From Sulfurifustis variabilis (GTDB lineage Bacteria; Pseudomonadota; Gammaproteobacteria; Acidiferrobacterales; Sulfurifustaceae), in NCBI RefSeq assembly GCF_002355415.1, contig NZ_AP014936.1:3509501-3573500 (forward strand): 64,000 nt of DNA, in the 5' to 3' direction. Below the pieces are notes generated by a model, which worked only from the letters and a program-made list of their open reading frames with translations, was not told the origin of the DNA and made no database searches. The position numbers and the translations under genes were made by a program. How positions within the stretch are numbered: position 1 is the first letter of the stretch; each line of letters opens with the position of its first letter. This document shows positions 1 to 9,454 of this stretch, in pieces.

Positions 1-1207
1 CGAAGAGACCGAGTGCGTGCATCGGCTGGCGCAGGTCGTGGCTCGCGGCCGCGAGGAAACGGGACTTGGCCTCATTGGCCCGGGCGAGCTGCTCCGTGCG
101 CTCCTCGACCTTGCGTTCGAGATGCGCGTAGGACTCGCGCAGCTGGTCCGCCATCCGGTTGAACTGGGTAGCGAGGTCCTCCAGCTCGTCGCCCGTGTGT
201 ACTTCGATGCGGTGATCGAGCCTGCCGGCGCCGATGCGGTCCGCGCCCGCCTGCAACGCCCTGATCGGTTCGACCATCCGCCGCGCCAGGACGAAGGATG
301 CCCCCGCCGCAAGAACGAGGCCGGCAAGCAGCAGCAAGGCGGTGCGGAGCATGGAGCCGTACAGCGGCGCGAGGGCCTCGGTCAGCGGCTGTTCCACGAG
401 CACCGCCCAGCCGAGGGACGGGATCGGCGCGTGCGCGACGAGGACCGGTTGCCCGCCCCGGTTCTCGGCGACGTGGAGGTCCGGCCGCTCGGTGACCGGA
501 TTCCCTGCGGACAGCGCCGCCCGCACCTGCCGCAAGGAGCCGAGGTCCGTCTTCTTGAGCACGAGACTGATGTCCGGATGCGAGATCAGGCGGCCTCCGG
601 GCCCGACGACATAGGCGTACCCGGTCCGTCCCGCGCGGATTCCGGAAACCACGTCCCACATGAACTTGAGGTTGACCTCGGCGACGGTCACGCCCGCGTC
701 GTCGACCATCGCGACCGTCATGTACGGCTCGGTCTCCTTTCGGAAGTAGACGGGCCCGAAGTAGGTTCGATCCCTTTCCGCCTCGCGAAATGCGGGGAGC
801 CGCGAGCGGTCCTTGCCGCTCTCGATCGAGTCCATCGCAAGTCGCGAGACGAGCAGCCGTTCCTGCCCGGAGGGATCGATCAGGGCGATTTCGGTGATGG
901 CCGGGGCCTGGCGCAGGAGCCGCAGGTAATCGAGACGCCGCTGCTCGAGCGGCGAGGGTCCGGTCACGACCCGAGGCAGGCTCGTCCAGCCCACCTGGCG
1001 CTCGATTTCCTTCACGTATTGCTCGATCTTGTAGGCGGCCGCGGCCGCCTTCTCGCGCTGTAGCGTGACCAGCGTGGCGACGTTGTCGCGGTGGGAGAAG
1101 TACATACCGCTGAGCCCGCTCGCGAGCAGCGCGAGGGTGACGAGCGCGACGAAGTAGACCGCGTACTTGCGGTGCAGCCGCCCGCCGAGACCGTGCCACG
1201 TCGCCAT
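1..1207 (-). CDS. Cache/HAMP sensor histidine kinase, C-terminus beyond window
   Basis: Membrane sensor kinase cut by the left window edge. Translating inward from the ATG at 1207 gives a short basic N-terminus, a transmembrane segment at about residues 14-34, a long periplasmic sensory region of dCache type, a second transmembrane segment (about 285-305), a HAMP linker, and at the edge the phospho-acceptor box FLAAASHDLRQPMHAL with the conserved His. The DLRQPMHAL form is typical of hybrid kinases, so receiver domains may follow outside the window (inference). It lies downstream of two orphan solute-binding protein genes on the same strand, which could supply its ligand, but a 203-base gap separates it from them. 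Confidence 0.85.
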   Translation of the reverse strand, partial: MATWHGLGGRLHRKYAVYFVALVTLALLASGLSGMYFSHRDNVATLVTLQREKAAAAAYKIEQYVKEIERQVGWTSLPRVVTGPSPLEQRRLDYLRLLRQAPAITEIALIDPSGQERLLVSRLAMDSIESGKDRSRLPAFREAERDRTYFGPVYFRKETEPYMTVAMVDDAGVTVAEVNLKFMWDVVSGIRAGRTGYAYVVGPGGRLISHPDISLVLKKTDLGSLRQVRAALSAGNPVTERPDLHVAENRGGQPVLVAHAPIPSLGWAVLVEQPLTEALAPLYGSMLRTALLLLAGLVLAAGASFVLARRMVEPIRALQAGADRIGAGRLDHRIEVHTGDELEDLATQFNRMADQLRESYAHLERKVEERTEQLARANEAKSRFLAAASHDLRQPMHALGLF

Positions 1208-1410
1208 GCGCGCTTTCGCCCCTGGCCGATTCCGCTCATCCTACCGCCTGGCGGGAGTTTTATTCACGCCCGCGGGTCGTCCGATGCGCTTCGTCGCAGC
1301 AGGAGTCCTGCACGCGGTGTTCAACCCGAGGCAAGCCGGGTTTCAGTCGGAGGCCGGACCGTCAGCTTGACGCGTTCGTATCGTGTTGCCGCCGGTGCAT
1401 CGAGCCATCC

Positions 1411-2412
1411 TCATTGGATCAGCTCGTCGGCTCGAAGGAGCAGGCCCTGCGGAATTGTCAGTCCGAGCTCGTCGGCGGCTCTGAGATTGATGACGAACTC
1501 CAGCGTCGCCGGCTGCTCGATGGGAAGCTCGGCCGGGTTCGCCCCTTTGAGGATCCTGTCGACATACATCGCCGTGCGATGATAAAGCGTCGCGTAGTCG
1601 ACCCCGTAGCTCATCAGCCCTCCCGCCTTCGGGAAGGGCTTGCGAAAGTGGACGACGGGCAGGTGATGCCGTTTCGACAGCTCGACCAGGCGCCGGGTCT
1701 CGGCGGCGACCTCACGCATCGGGGCGACGTACACACCATCCGCCTTGAACCGGCCCATCTCCTCGAAGGCCCGATCCAGGTCTTCGAGCGTCTTGAACTT
1801 GACGACCTTCGCGTCGAATCGGAGAGCCCCGGCGGCCGCCTCGGCGTCCCGAATGTAGGCGCTCGCCAGGTCTTCGGGAACACCGGCATGCACCAGCACG
1901 GCAAGACGCTTGAAGTTCGGCACTACGGTCTTGAGCAGCTCGAGCCGTTTGATGTTGAGCTCGGTGTTGTAGTAGCTCACGCCCGTCATGTTGCCCCCCG
2001 GCCGGGCCAGGCTCTGCGCGAAGCCCAGCTCCACCGGCTCCCCGCTGGCGATCATCACGATCGGTATGTCCTTGGTCGCACGCTGAACGGCACGCGTCGG
2101 CGCATGACCGAATGCCACGATGACGTCGGGTTTCGCGCGTACCAGCTCCGCGACCGCCGCGTCGAGCCCCTCGAACTTGCCCTCGGCATGCCGGCACTCG
2201 AACACCATGTTCTCCCCGTCCACGTAGCCGAGCTCGCGCAGGCCCCTGTGAAACGCGGGATTGCCGCACCCGCCTGGTTCGAACGCGATGAAACCGATGC
2301 GCGGCAACCTGCCGGCCGCCGCCGTCGGCGACGAAAGCATCGCCATCGCGGGGAAGAGCGCGGCGAGCGCGAGAGCGGACAGACCGTGCGCGATGTCGTA
2401 GCGCGTTGCCAT
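1411..2412 (-). CDS. ABC_sub_bind-family periplasmic binding protein (TrpX-like)
   Basis: Predicted periplasmic ligand-binding protein of 333 residues. A hydrophobic signal segment occupies residues 10-33, ending in a small-residue site near PTAAAG. The mature part begins with PRIGFIAFEPGG and carries the conserved pieces of this family: GYVDGENMVFECR, AKPDVIVAFG, PIVMIASGEPVELGF, LARPGGNMTGVS and the final ADELGLTIP. Family members bind aromatic amino acids or unknown ligands, usually with a permease and ATPase; neither is visible here. The gene is 50 bases downstream of another binding-protein gene and upstream of a cache sensor kinase, so a sensory role is possible (inference). The ligand cannot be read from the sequence. 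Confidence 0.85.
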   Translation of the reverse strand: MATRYDIAHGLSALALAALFPAMAMLSSPTAAAGRLPRIGFIAFEPGGCGNPAFHRGLRELGYVDGENMVFECRHAEGKFEGLDAAVAELVRAKPDVIVAFGHAPTRAVQRATKDIPIVMIASGEPVELGFAQSLARPGGNMTGVSYYNTELNIKRLELLKTVVPNFKRLAVLVHAGVPEDLASAYIRDAEAAAGALRFDAKVVKFKTLEDLDRAFEEMGRFKADGVYVAPMREVAAETRRLVELSKRHHLPVVHFRKPFPKAGGLMSYGVDYATLYHRTAMYVDRILKGANPAELPIEQPATLEFVINLRAADELGLTIPQGLLLRADELIQ

Positions 2413-2462
2413 GCGTATGTCCTCGTCGTGATTCCTGCTCGGGTCAAGGCTCCTCGGGCCGC

Positions 2463-3236
2463 CTACTCCCTGGCGCCCCGGAGTCCGGCGCGCGTCATCG
2501 CCGCCTGCACGCGGCCTTCGGCTTTCGCGCTCCGGATGAACGCGGTCAGATAGTCCAGGCCTGCTTCGCGACCCTTAGGAATGGCGATGGCGATGCGATC
2601 CAGATCGAGGTGTCCGGGAAGCACCCGGGAGCCGGGCAGCTTGTCGGACATCTGGTACAGGTTGGCCTTGTTCGCCGCGAACGCGTCGACCTTTCCCGCC
2701 TTCATCATCTCGACGCCGCCGGCCAGGCCGGCGCTGTTCATCACCGTCGCGCTCCGTAGCACGCGCTTCAGCACCGCGTTGATGGATCCCCCTTGCGGCG
2801 CGCCGACGCGCGTCCCCGGGCGGTCGATCTCCTCCATCTTCATGATGGATGAGCCGGCGGGAACCAGATAGCCGTGCTCCACGAACAGGAACGGCGCGGT
2901 GAAGGAGAGGATCTTTTCGCGCTCGGCGTCGACCGCCAGGAAAGCGACATCCCACTCCCCGGACTTCCCGGCGGCGATCAGCGCGCCGGGGGAGGCATAC
3001 ACCGCCGGCTCGAACCGGGCGCCAAGGCGCCGCGCGAGCTCCTTGCCGAGATCGTATCCCACTCCTTTCGTTTCCTCCGGCGTGGCGCCGGGGATCACGG
3101 AAGTGGGGCCGCCGCGGTACAGTCCCACGCGGAGCGCGCCGCTCGGTGCCAGCGTCTGTTTCGGCTCCGCGGCGTGCGATCCGGCACAGCCGATCAGCAC
3201 GGCGCCGAGCGTCATGAACAGCAGCGATCGCGCCAT
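2463..3236 (-). CDS. SBP_bac_3-type extracellular solute-binding lipoprotein
   Basis: Solute-binding protein of 257 residues resembling the amino-acid-binding family 3 fold: a GALRVGLYRGG opening strand, GVGYDLGKELARRLG, a WDVAFLAVDAEREK hinge and SFTAPFLFVEHGYLVPAG. I chose the ATG at 3236 because it is preceded by CTGGAGATAC and opens MARSLLFMTLGAVLIGC, a clean lipoprotein signal with lipobox LIGC. The frame stays open upstream to 3536, including an ATG at 3383 with a very strong GGGGGATTTC ribosome site, but the extra residues look non-coding. No permease or ATPase gene is adjacent. It probably forms an operon with the binding protein 50 bases downstream. Confidence 0.82.
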   Translation of the reverse strand: MARSLLFMTLGAVLIGCAGSHAAEPKQTLAPSGALRVGLYRGGPTSVIPGATPEETKGVGYDLGKELARRLGARFEPAVYASPGALIAAGKSGEWDVAFLAVDAEREKILSFTAPFLFVEHGYLVPAGSSIMKMEEIDRPGTRVGAPQGGSINAVLKRVLRSATVMNSAGLAGGVEMMKAGKVDAFAANKANLYQMSDKLPGSRVLPGHLDLDRIAIAIPKGREAGLDYLTAFIRSAKAEGRVQAAMTRAGLRGARE

Positions 3237-3688
3237 GTATCTCCAGCACCGCGACCCGCCATGGCTCTCGCCTGAGATGGCGCGCGAGCTTCTGGATCCC
3301 CGCGGCGCGTTGTAGGCAAAGACGGTGCGGACCGTGAAACCCGGCGCGGGAGCACCGGGCCACGTGGACGTCACGAATCCCATGAAATCCCCCTTTTGGT
3401 ATTTCCAGATGGAACGGGCAACGCAACCCGGCGTTCGACAACCGGCGAGGCGCAGCCTACGCCGATCGGGCGGGTGACCGGAATAAGACGTTGGATCTAG
3501 TACGGGCTGCCTAGAAAACCGCCGCGTCCGGGTCACGGCGGTCTCCTGCCTGCGCGCGATTCACTGCGCGAGGCGACGCCAAGACGGGCAGGCGCCGCCC
3601 CCATCGGACGGATTCCGGATGTCACGGTCTCTCGGGCAGGTGAGCCGAGCGGCTGTCGCTGCCGCCGCGGCGGCGCCCGAAACGCAGG
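3237..3688. other. Gene-free stretch upstream of the binding-protein genes
   Basis: About 450 bases between the lipoprotein gene and the end of the CPCC-protein gene. Overlapping open frames here are composition artefacts. The minus strand contains AAAAGGGGGATTTC directly before an ATG at 3383, in frame with the downstream lipoprotein; it may be a leader or a non-productive start. I see no convincing terminator or RNA gene. Confidence 0.4.
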
Positions 3689-4081
3689 CTAACTCGCCAG
3701 ACGCCGCCAGTACGTCGACCGCCAGTAGTAGAGCACCGTGGTATCCGCCAGAGGGTACGTGTCGCCGTAGTCCACGCCGGACTGCGGCTCCTCGACGTTG
3801 TCGTGAGCGGGATCGAGCGGGCGCCAGCCGGCCTCGCGGCGCTCGCCCTCGACGGGAACGCGGCCGAGACCCGCGTTCCGCCGCTCCGCAACCCCGAGAT
3901 CGGCGTAGTTGTGCTGGGCCTGTTCCAGCGAAACGTGGTTCGCGCTACCGGGGAGCCGCGGAAAACGCAGCTGCGCAAGGTCGTCCTCCCAGAGGCAGAT
4001 GGGACACACCGCGTTGCTGCCGGGCTGACGCTCGAACACGCGGTACCCGCAGCAGGGACAGGGATAGCGCTCGGGGATCAT
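3689..4081 (-). CDS. CPCC family cysteine-rich small protein
   Basis: A protein of 130 residues beginning MIPERYPCPCCGYRVF, with a second cysteine pair in AVCPICLWEDD about 20 residues later. This four-cysteine arrangement matches the bacterial CPCC family, a small putative zinc-ribbon family of unknown function often associated with polymorphic-toxin immunity neighbourhoods in other genomes; no toxin gene is visible here. The rest is acidic and aromatic, with several Trp and Tyr near the C-terminus (YYWRSTYWRR). It lies just after the terminator of the class II aldolase gene, so it probably has its own promoter. The family call is firm and the role is unknown. Confidence 0.75.
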   Translation of the reverse strand: MIPERYPCPCCGYRVFERQPGSNAVCPICLWEDDLAQLRFPRLPGSANHVSLEQAQHNYADLGVAERRNAGLGRVPVEGERREAGWRPLDPAHDNVEEPQSGVDYGDTYPLADTTVLYYWRSTYWRRLAS

Positions 4082-4108
4082 CGACGTCGAGTGTAACCAA
4101 TCCGGCAG

Positions 4109-4143
4109 CAAGAAAAAGCAAAGGGGCGGTTGCCCGCCCCTTT
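4109..4143 (-). terminator. Rho-independent terminator of the class II aldolase gene
   Basis: A perfect 9-bp inverted repeat, AAAGGGGCG at 4120-4128 and CGCCCCTTT at 4135-4143, with a 6-base loop. On the minus strand the stem is followed by GCTTTTTCTT, a U-rich tail. It lies about 60 bases past the end of the class II aldolase gene, between it and the CPCC gene, and fits a classical intrinsic terminator. Confidence 0.75.
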
Positions 4144-4162
4144 GATGACCCCTCGCCCCCAT

Positions 4163-4187
4163 CCCTTTCCCGCTGCGCGGGAGAGGG
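4163..4187. repeat. CCCTTTCCCG/CGGGAGAGGG hairpin repeat
   Basis: Inverted repeat CCCTTTCCCG (4163-4172) and CGGGAGAGGG (4178-4187), with one G-T wobble and a 5-base loop. A similar C/G-rich hairpin, CCTTCCCC/GGGGAAGG, lies at 23380-23400 between chpA and pilJ. Such elements are dispersed in many proteobacterial intergenic regions. Whether they share an origin here is inference. Confidence 0.5.
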
Positions 4188-4203
4188 AGAGCGGGTGAGA
4201 ACT

Positions 4204-5268
4204 TCAGTTCACCTTGGGGTCGAGCTCGCCCTTGTCGTAGCGCTTGGTCATCTCCTCGAGCGAGATCACCTTGATCTTGCTCGCCTTGCCGGCGCAACCG
4301 AAGGCCTCGTAACGCGCCTTGCAGATTTCCTTCATGCCCTTCGTGGCCGCCGTCAGCCACTTGCGCGGATCGAACTCCTTCTTGTTCTCCGCCAGGAACT
4401 TGCGGACCGCACCGGTGGAAGCCATGCGCAGATCGGTATCGATGTTCACCTTGCGCACGCCGTGCTTGATGCCCTGCACGATCTCCTCTACCGGCACGCC
4501 GTAGGTCTGGCCCATGTCGCCGCCGTAGGAGTTGATGATCTTGAGCCAGTCCTGCGGCACCGAGCTCGAGCCGTGCATCACGAGGTGGGTGTTCGGGATG
4601 CGCTTGTGGATCTGCTTGATGCGCTCGATGGCGAGGATGTCGCCCGTGGGCGGCCGCGTGAACTTGTAGGCCCCGTGGCTCGTGCCGATCGCGATGGCGA
4701 GCGCGTCGACCTTGGTCTTCTTCACGAAGTCGGCGGCCTGGTCGGGATCGGTGAGGAGCTGCGAGTGGTCGAGCTTGCCCTCGGCGCCGGAGCCGTCCTC
4801 CTCGCCCGCCATGCCGGTCTCGAGGCTGCCCAGGCAACCCAGCTCGCCCTCCACCGAGACGCCGCAGGCGTGCGCCATGTCGACGACCCGCTTCGTCACG
4901 TCGACGTTGTACTCGTAGGTCGCCGGCGTCTTCATGTCCTCCTTCAGCGAGCCGTCCATCATGACGGACGAGAAGCCGAGCTGGATGGAGCGCTGGCACA
5001 CCGCCGGGGAGGCGCCGTGGTCCTGATGCATCACGACCGGGATATGCGGCCATTCCTCGACTGCGGCCAGGATCAGGTGGCGCAGGAACGGCGCGCCCGC
5101 GTACTTGCGTGCCCCGGCCGAGGCCTGGACGATCACCGGGCTGTCGGTTTCGTGCGCGGCCTCCATGATGGCGCGCATCTGCTCGAGGTTGTTCACGTTG
5201 AACGCCGGGACTCCGTAGCCGTGCTCGGCGGCGTGGTCCAGGACTTGGCGCAAGGTCGCTAAAGCCAT
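4204..5268 (-). CDS. fba: Fructose-bisphosphate aldolase, class II (Calvin-cycle subtype)
   Basis: Zinc-dependent aldolase of 354 residues that interconverts fructose-1,6-bisphosphate with dihydroxyacetone phosphate and glyceraldehyde-3-phosphate; the same family also makes sedoheptulose-1,7-bisphosphate in Calvin-cycle bacteria. Visible signatures are [11 protein letters not shown] with metal-binding His, SSVMMDGSL, the acidic [22 protein letters not shown] and the phosphate-binding [12 protein letters not shown]. The ATG at 5268 has AGGAGA at correct spacing and opens [24 protein letters not shown]; the longer open frame upstream is not protein-like. It is the last gene of a tkt-gap-pgk-pyk-fba order interrupted by a divergent class I aldolase gene. 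An intrinsic terminator follows at 4109-4143. Confidence 0.96.
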   Translation of the reverse strand: MALATLRQVLDHAAEHGYGVPAFNVNNLEQMRAIMEAAHETDSPVIVQASAGARKYAGAPFLRHLILAAVEEWPHIPVVMHQDHGASPAVCQRSIQLGFSSVMMDGSLKEDMKTPATYEYNVDVTKRVVDMAHACGVSVEGELGCLGSLETGMAGEEDGSGAEGKLDHSQLLTDPDQAADFVKKTKVDALAIAIGTSHGAYKFTRPPTGDILAIERIKQIHKRIPNTHLVMHGSSSVPQDWLKIINSYGGDMGQTYGVPVEEIVQGIKHGVRKVNIDTDLRMASTGAVRKFLAENKKEFDPRKWLTAATKGMKEICKARYEAFGCAGKASKIKVISLEEMTKRYDKGELDPKVN

Positions 5269-5522
5269 GACTATTCTCCTACCTCTGTTAAGGCATTTTT
5301 TCGAAATCGGGTTCCGAGGCCCGGGGATGTACGTCGGCTTGTTATACTGATCCCTGCGCTGATTCGCCGCAGTGCGCGCGACGCGAGGCTCGAAAAGGCG
5401 GCGATAGCCTATCAACCTCCGTCCGCTTGTCAAGAAACGCGCCGCACGCCGCCGGGTTGCGCCCGGATCAGCGGTTTTCTCTTCCCGCAACGGATTGGGC
5501 ACGCGACAGGAGGGCCGAAGAG
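5269..5522. promoter_or_regulatory. Divergent promoter region of two aldolase genes
   Basis: A 254-base gap between divergently transcribed class II and class I aldolase genes. An AT-rich patch at 5341-5348 reads TATACT on the plus strand and TATAAC on the minus strand. Both are plausible -10 elements, but I find no good -35 match at 16-18 bases. The arrangement would let one site control both enzymes; that is inference. Confidence 0.35.
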
Positions 5523-6548
5523 ATGAACATCGCCGAACTGCAGGCAACCGCCCGGGCCATGGTGGCCCGGGGAAAGGGTCTGCTCGCCATGGACGAAAGC
5601 AGTCCGACCATCGCCAAGCGCTTCAAGAAGGTCGGCATCGAGGACACGGTCGACAACCGCCGTACCTACCGCGAGCTGCTCGTTTCGACCCCCGGTCTGG
5701 GCAGCTTCATCAGCGGCGCGATCCTGTACGACGAGACGATCCGGCAGTCGACGAGCGACGGGACCCCCTTCCCGAAGTACATGGCCGACCGCGGCATCAT
5801 CCCGGGGATCAAGGTCGACAAGGGCGCCAAGAACCTGGCCGGTTTCCCGGGAGAAAAGGTGACGGAGGGGCTCGATGCGCTGCGCGAGCGCCTTATCGAG
5901 TACAAGGGCATGGGCGCGCGCTTCGCCAAGTGGCGCGCGGTCATCACGATCGGGCCCGACATCCCGACCCCGACGTGCATCGACTCGAACGCGCACGCGC
6001 TCGCGCGCTACGCCGCCCTGTGCCAGGAAGCGAGCCTCGTCCCGATCGTGGAGCCGGAGGTGCTCATCGACGGCAGCCACACGCTCGAACGGTGCTACGA
6101 CGTGAGTCTGCAGACGCTGCGGGCCGTCTTTCGGGAACTCGCGGGACATCGCGTCGCCTTCGAAGGAATGGTCCTCAAGGCCAGCATGGTCATCTCCGGG
6201 CTCGAGGCGCCGAAGCGCGCCGGCGTCGAGGAGGTGGCTGACGCGACCCTGCGCTGCCTGCTCAACACGGTGCCGGCGACCGTCGCCGGCGTGGCGTTCC
6301 TCTCCGGCGGTCAGGGGAACGAGGAAGCGACCGCTCACCTCAACGCGATGAACGCCAGGCACAAGAACCTGCCCTGGCCGCTCACCTTCTCGTACTCGCG
6401 TGCCCTCCAGCAACCGGTCATGGAGCACTGGCGCGCCAACCCGGCGAATGCCGCCGCCGCCCAGAAGCTGCTTTACCACCGCGCCCGGATGAACGGTGCG
6501 GCCGCGACCGGCAGCTACAACGTGCAGATGGAGCGCGAAGCGGCGTGA
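5523..6548 (+). CDS. Fructose-bisphosphate aldolase, class I
   Basis: Schiff-base aldolase of 341 residues, metal-independent, catalysing the same reaction as the neighbouring class II enzyme. Class I features are [18 protein letters not shown] near the N-terminus, [23 protein letters not shown], the Schiff-base lysine region [32 protein letters not shown] and [12 protein letters not shown]. The ATG at 5523 follows an AGGAGGG ribosome site. The gene lies between pyk and class II fba on the opposite strand. A repeat hairpin lies just beyond its stop. Two non-homologous aldolases side by side suggest a later insertion or different regulation. Confidence 0.95.
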   Translation: MNIAELQATARAMVARGKGLLAMDESSPTIAKRFKKVGIEDTVDNRRTYRELLVSTPGLGSFISGAILYDETIRQSTSDGTPFPKYMADRGIIPGIKVDKGAKNLAGFPGEKVTEGLDALRERLIEYKGMGARFAKWRAVITIGPDIPTPTCIDSNAHALARYAALCQEASLVPIVEPEVLIDGSHTLERCYDVSLQTLRAVFRELAGHRVAFEGMVLKASMVISGLEAPKRAGVEEVADATLRCLLNTVPATVAGVAFLSGGQGNEEATAHLNAMNARHKNLPWPLTFSYSRALQQPVMEHWRANPANAAAAQKLLYHRARMNGAAATGSYNVQMEREAA

Positions 6549-6565
6549 TAGCAGCCGTAATCCTT

Positions 6566-6647
6566 AATGTTGAATTTTGAATGTTGAATGGCGGTGTGCG
6601 CTTTGCGCGCTCATCAATTCAACATTCAGCATTAAGCATTCAACATT
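6566..6647. repeat. Imperfect AT-rich inverted repeat between convergent genes
   Basis: The left arm, from 6566 to 6590, contains AATGTTGAAT and TGAATGTTGAAT; the right arm, 6616-6647, contains their complements ATTCAACATTCA and ATTCAACATT. The loop has its own GCGC-TTT-GCGC stem. It fills the gap between the convergent class I aldolase and pyk genes and is strikingly AT-rich for this genome. It may act as a bidirectional terminator. Its tandem ATTCAACATT units resemble dispersed intergenic repeats. Confidence 0.7.
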
Positions 6648-6652
6648 CGGCG

Positions 6653-8104
6653 TCAGCCGCTTGCGCTCTCTTCGTGCAGGTCGACGACGCGGATGATCTT
6701 CATGGTGTTGGTGCCGCCCGGCTTCGACATCGGCTCGCCGATGGTGAAGATCACGAGGTCGTCGTCGCGCACGGCGCCGCGGCGCCGCAGTTCGTCGATC
6801 GCCTCCTTCATCACGACCGCGGGCTCGGTGCTGCTCTGCGAGAACGCCACCGGGTAGACGCCGCGGTAGAGCGTCACCTTGCGCCGCGTCGCCGTGTGCG
6901 GCGTCAGGGCATAGATCGGCACGCCGGAGCTGATCCGGGACAGCCACAGCGCCGTCGAGCCGGATTCGGTCAGCGCCGCGATCGCCTTCACGGGCAGGTG
7001 GTTCGCGACGTACATCACCGCCATGGCGATCGCCTCGTCGACGCGTTCGAACATGGCGTCGCGCCGGTGGCGCGACTGCAGCGCCTCCTCCTGACGTTCG
7101 GCGACGCGGCACACACGATCCATCGCGACGACCGCCGCCACCGGATGTCTGCCGCTCGCGGTCTCGGCCGAAAGCATGACGGCGTCGGTCCCGTCGAGCA
7201 CGGCGTTGGCGACGTCGGAGACCTCGGCGCGGGTCGGCACCGGGTTCTCGATCATCGACTCCATCATCTGCGTCGCGGTGATGACGACCTTGTTCATCCG
7301 GCGCGCGAGCTTGATGATACGCTTCTGGATCGGCGGCACGTCGGCATCGCCGATCTCCACGGCCAGGTCACCGCGGGCGATCATGACGACGTCGGATGCC
7401 CGGGTGATCTCCTCGATGGCCGTCACGGCCTCGGCGCGCTCGATCTTGGCGACGATCCCGCCGTGCCCACCGGCCGCGCGCAGCAGCTCGCGGGCCTCGT
7501 TGATGTCCGCGGCGCTGCGCGGGAACGAGACGGCGAGGTAGTCGGCGCCGATCGCGGCCGCCGTCCTGATGTCCTCCCGGTCCTTCTCCGTGAGCGCGCC
7601 GGCCGACAGGCCGCCGCCCTGGCGGTTGATGCCCTTGCTGTCCGAGAGCTCGCCGCCGACCACGACGCGGCAGACGATCTCGTTGCCCTCGACCTGGTCG
7701 ACCCAGAGCACGATGCGGCCGTCGTCGAGGAGCAGCGTCGCGCCGCGCTCGACGTCGTGCGGGAGGGCCTTGTAGGTCACGCCCACGCGTTCGACGCTGC
7801 CGGCGTCGAGCGGAAGGTCGGCGTCGAGGACGAAGCGCTCCCCCTCCTGCAGCGTGACCGCGCCTTCCCGGAACTTCCCGATGCGGATTTTCGGGCCCTG
7901 CAGATCGACGAGCACGCCGACGTGGCGCCCGTGGGCCTGCGCGCGCTCGCGCGCCGCCTCCGCGCGATGCGCGTGGACATGGGCCAGGCCGTGGGAGAAA
8001 TTGAGGCGCACGACGTCGACGCCGGCCTCGATCAGCTTGTCGAGGACCTTGGGGTCGTCGGTCGCCGGCCCGAGGGTGGCGACGATTTTCGTGCGTCGGA
8101 ACAT
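6653..8104 (-). CDS. pyk: Pyruvate kinase
   Basis: Cytosolic enzyme of 483 residues that transfers phosphate from phosphoenolpyruvate to ADP in the last step of glycolysis. The start MFRRTKIVATLGPATD at 8104 aligns with family N-termini; the open frame extends 19 residues further without support. Signatures are VVRLNFSHG, VDLQGPKIRIG, AVSFPRS, IVAKIERAEA, the magnesium-site MIARGDLAVEIG and the potassium/active-site block MIENPVPTRAEVSDVANAVL followed by DGTDAVMLSAETASG. The C-terminal domain is present with normal length. It lies 81 bases downstream of pgk in the same direction, probably in one operon with tkt, gap and pgk. Confidence 0.96.
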   Translation of the reverse strand: MFRRTKIVATLGPATDDPKVLDKLIEAGVDVVRLNFSHGLAHVHAHRAEAARERAQAHGRHVGVLVDLQGPKIRIGKFREGAVTLQEGERFVLDADLPLDAGSVERVGVTYKALPHDVERGATLLLDDGRIVLWVDQVEGNEIVCRVVVGGELSDSKGINRQGGGLSAGALTEKDREDIRTAAAIGADYLAVSFPRSAADINEARELLRAAGGHGGIVAKIERAEAVTAIEEITRASDVVMIARGDLAVEIGDADVPPIQKRIIKLARRMNKVVITATQMMESMIENPVPTRAEVSDVANAVLDGTDAVMLSAETASGRHPVAAVVAMDRVCRVAERQEEALQSRHRRDAMFERVDEAIAMAVMYVANHLPVKAIAALTESGSTALWLSRISSGVPIYALTPHTATRRKVTLYRGVYPVAFSQSSTEPAVVMKEAIDELRRRGAVRDDDLVIFTIGEPMSKPGGTNTMKIIRVVDLHEESASG

Positions 8105-8185
8105 GACGGGTCGCGAGGCGGGGATCGCCTCGGGCGAGTATAGTGGATCGGACCGCACCAAAGTTTCTTCCGCCGCCCGGCCGCC

Positions 8186-9367
8186 CTACTTTTTCGCCCG
8201 CTCTTCGAGCATCGCCACGGCCGGGAGCGTCTTGCCCTCGAGAAATTCGAGGAACGCGCCGCCCGCCGTGGAGATGTAGGAAACCTTGTCGTAGATGCCG
8301 TACTTCTGGATGGCGGCGATCGTGTCGCCCCCGCCCGCCAGCGTAAAGGCGCTTGTCGCGGCGATCGCCTCGGCGATCTTTTTCGTGCCCGCGCCGAACT
8401 GGTCGAACTCGAAGACGCCGACCGGTCCGTTCCATACGACGGTCCCGGCCTTCATGATGATATCGGCGAGCTCCTGCGCGCTCTTCGGGCCGATGTCGAA
8501 GATCATGTCGTCGTCGGCCACGCCGCCGGCGTCCTTGAGCGTGGCCGGTTCACCGGCGTCGAACTTCTTGCCGACCACGACGTCTACGGCGATCGGAATG
8601 CGCGCGCCGCGCCTGGTCATCTTCTCCATCAGCGCCCGCGCGGTCGGGACCAGGTCGGGTTCGGAGAGCGATTTGCCGATTCCCTTTCCGGCCGCGGCCA
8701 GGAAGGTGTTGGCGATGCCGCCGCCGACGACGAGCTGGTCGACCTTCTCCGACAGTGACTCGAGCACGGTGAGCTTGGTCGAGACCTTGGAGCCTCCGAC
8801 GATCGCCACCATGGGGCGCTTGGGATCGAGCAGCGCCTTGGTCAGGGCGTCGAGCTCCTCGGTCAGCAGGATGCCGGCGCAGGCGACCGGGGCGAACTTC
8901 GCCACGCCGTGCGTCGAGGCCTCCGCGCGGTGCGCCGTGCCGAACGCATCCATCACGAACACGTCGCAGAGCGCGGCGTACTTCTTCGCGGTCTCGTCGA
9001 CGTTCTTCTTCTCGCCCCTGTTGAAACGGACGTTCTCGAGCAGCACGAGCTCGCCGGGCGCGACGTCGAAGCCGCCGCCCACCCAGTCCTTCACGAGCCT
9101 GACCGGCCTGCCGAGCTTCTTCGCGAGGTCCTCGGCCACGGGCTTGAGCGAGTTCTCCTCGCTGTACTCGCCCTCGGTCGGGCGACCCAGATGGCTCATC
9201 ACCATCACCCTGGCGCCCTGCTTGAGGCAGTGCTGAAAGGTGGGCATGGAGGCGGTGATGCGGGCGTCGGACGTGACCTTGCCGTCCTTCACCGGCACGT
9301 TGAGATCGGCGCGGATCAGCACCCGCTTACCCTTGAGGTCGAGATCGGTCAGCTTGATGACGGACAT
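8186..9367 (-). CDS. pgk: Phosphoglycerate kinase
   Basis: A 393-residue enzyme interconverting 1,3-bisphosphoglycerate plus ADP with 3-phosphoglycerate plus ATP; in autotrophs it runs toward bisphosphoglycerate. The N-terminus [20 protein letters not shown] leads into the substrate motif [11 protein letters not shown]. Other marks are [35 protein letters not shown], the nucleotide-site [28 protein letters not shown] and [11 protein letters not shown]. Length and motif order are standard. It sits 87 bases after gap and 81 bases before pyk, all on the minus strand. Confidence 0.97.
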   Translation of the reverse strand: MSVIKLTDLDLKGKRVLIRADLNVPVKDGKVTSDARITASMPTFQHCLKQGARVMVMSHLGRPTEGEYSEENSLKPVAEDLAKKLGRPVRLVKDWVGGGFDVAPGELVLLENVRFNRGEKKNVDETAKKYAALCDVFVMDAFGTAHRAEASTHGVAKFAPVACAGILLTEELDALTKALLDPKRPMVAIVGGSKVSTKLTVLESLSEKVDQLVVGGGIANTFLAAAGKGIGKSLSEPDLVPTARALMEKMTRRGARIPIAVDVVVGKKFDAGEPATLKDAGGVADDDMIFDIGPKSAQELADIIMKAGTVVWNGPVGVFEFDQFGAGTKKIAEAIAATSAFTLAGGGDTIAAIQKYGIYDKVSYISTAGGAFLEFLEGKTLPAVAMLEERAKK

Positions 9368-9454
9368 GTTTCGAAGCCTTGTCGATGTCTTGAACCGCCG
9401 CCGCCGGGAGCGCCGGGGAAACGTTCCCTGGCTTCCCGGCGGCGGGGTCGTTTC

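Noticed and set aside
1323-1342. AACCCG/CGGGTT hairpin between the ABC_sub_bind gene and the sensor kinase
   Set aside because: Only a 6-bp stem with no U-tract; too weak to call a terminator.
3330-3400. Strong GGGGGATTTC-ATG start (3383) in frame with the SBP lipoprotein
   Set aside because: The extra 49 residues would bury the lipoprotein signal inside the protein. The ATG at 3236 has both a ribosome site and an ideal signal peptide.
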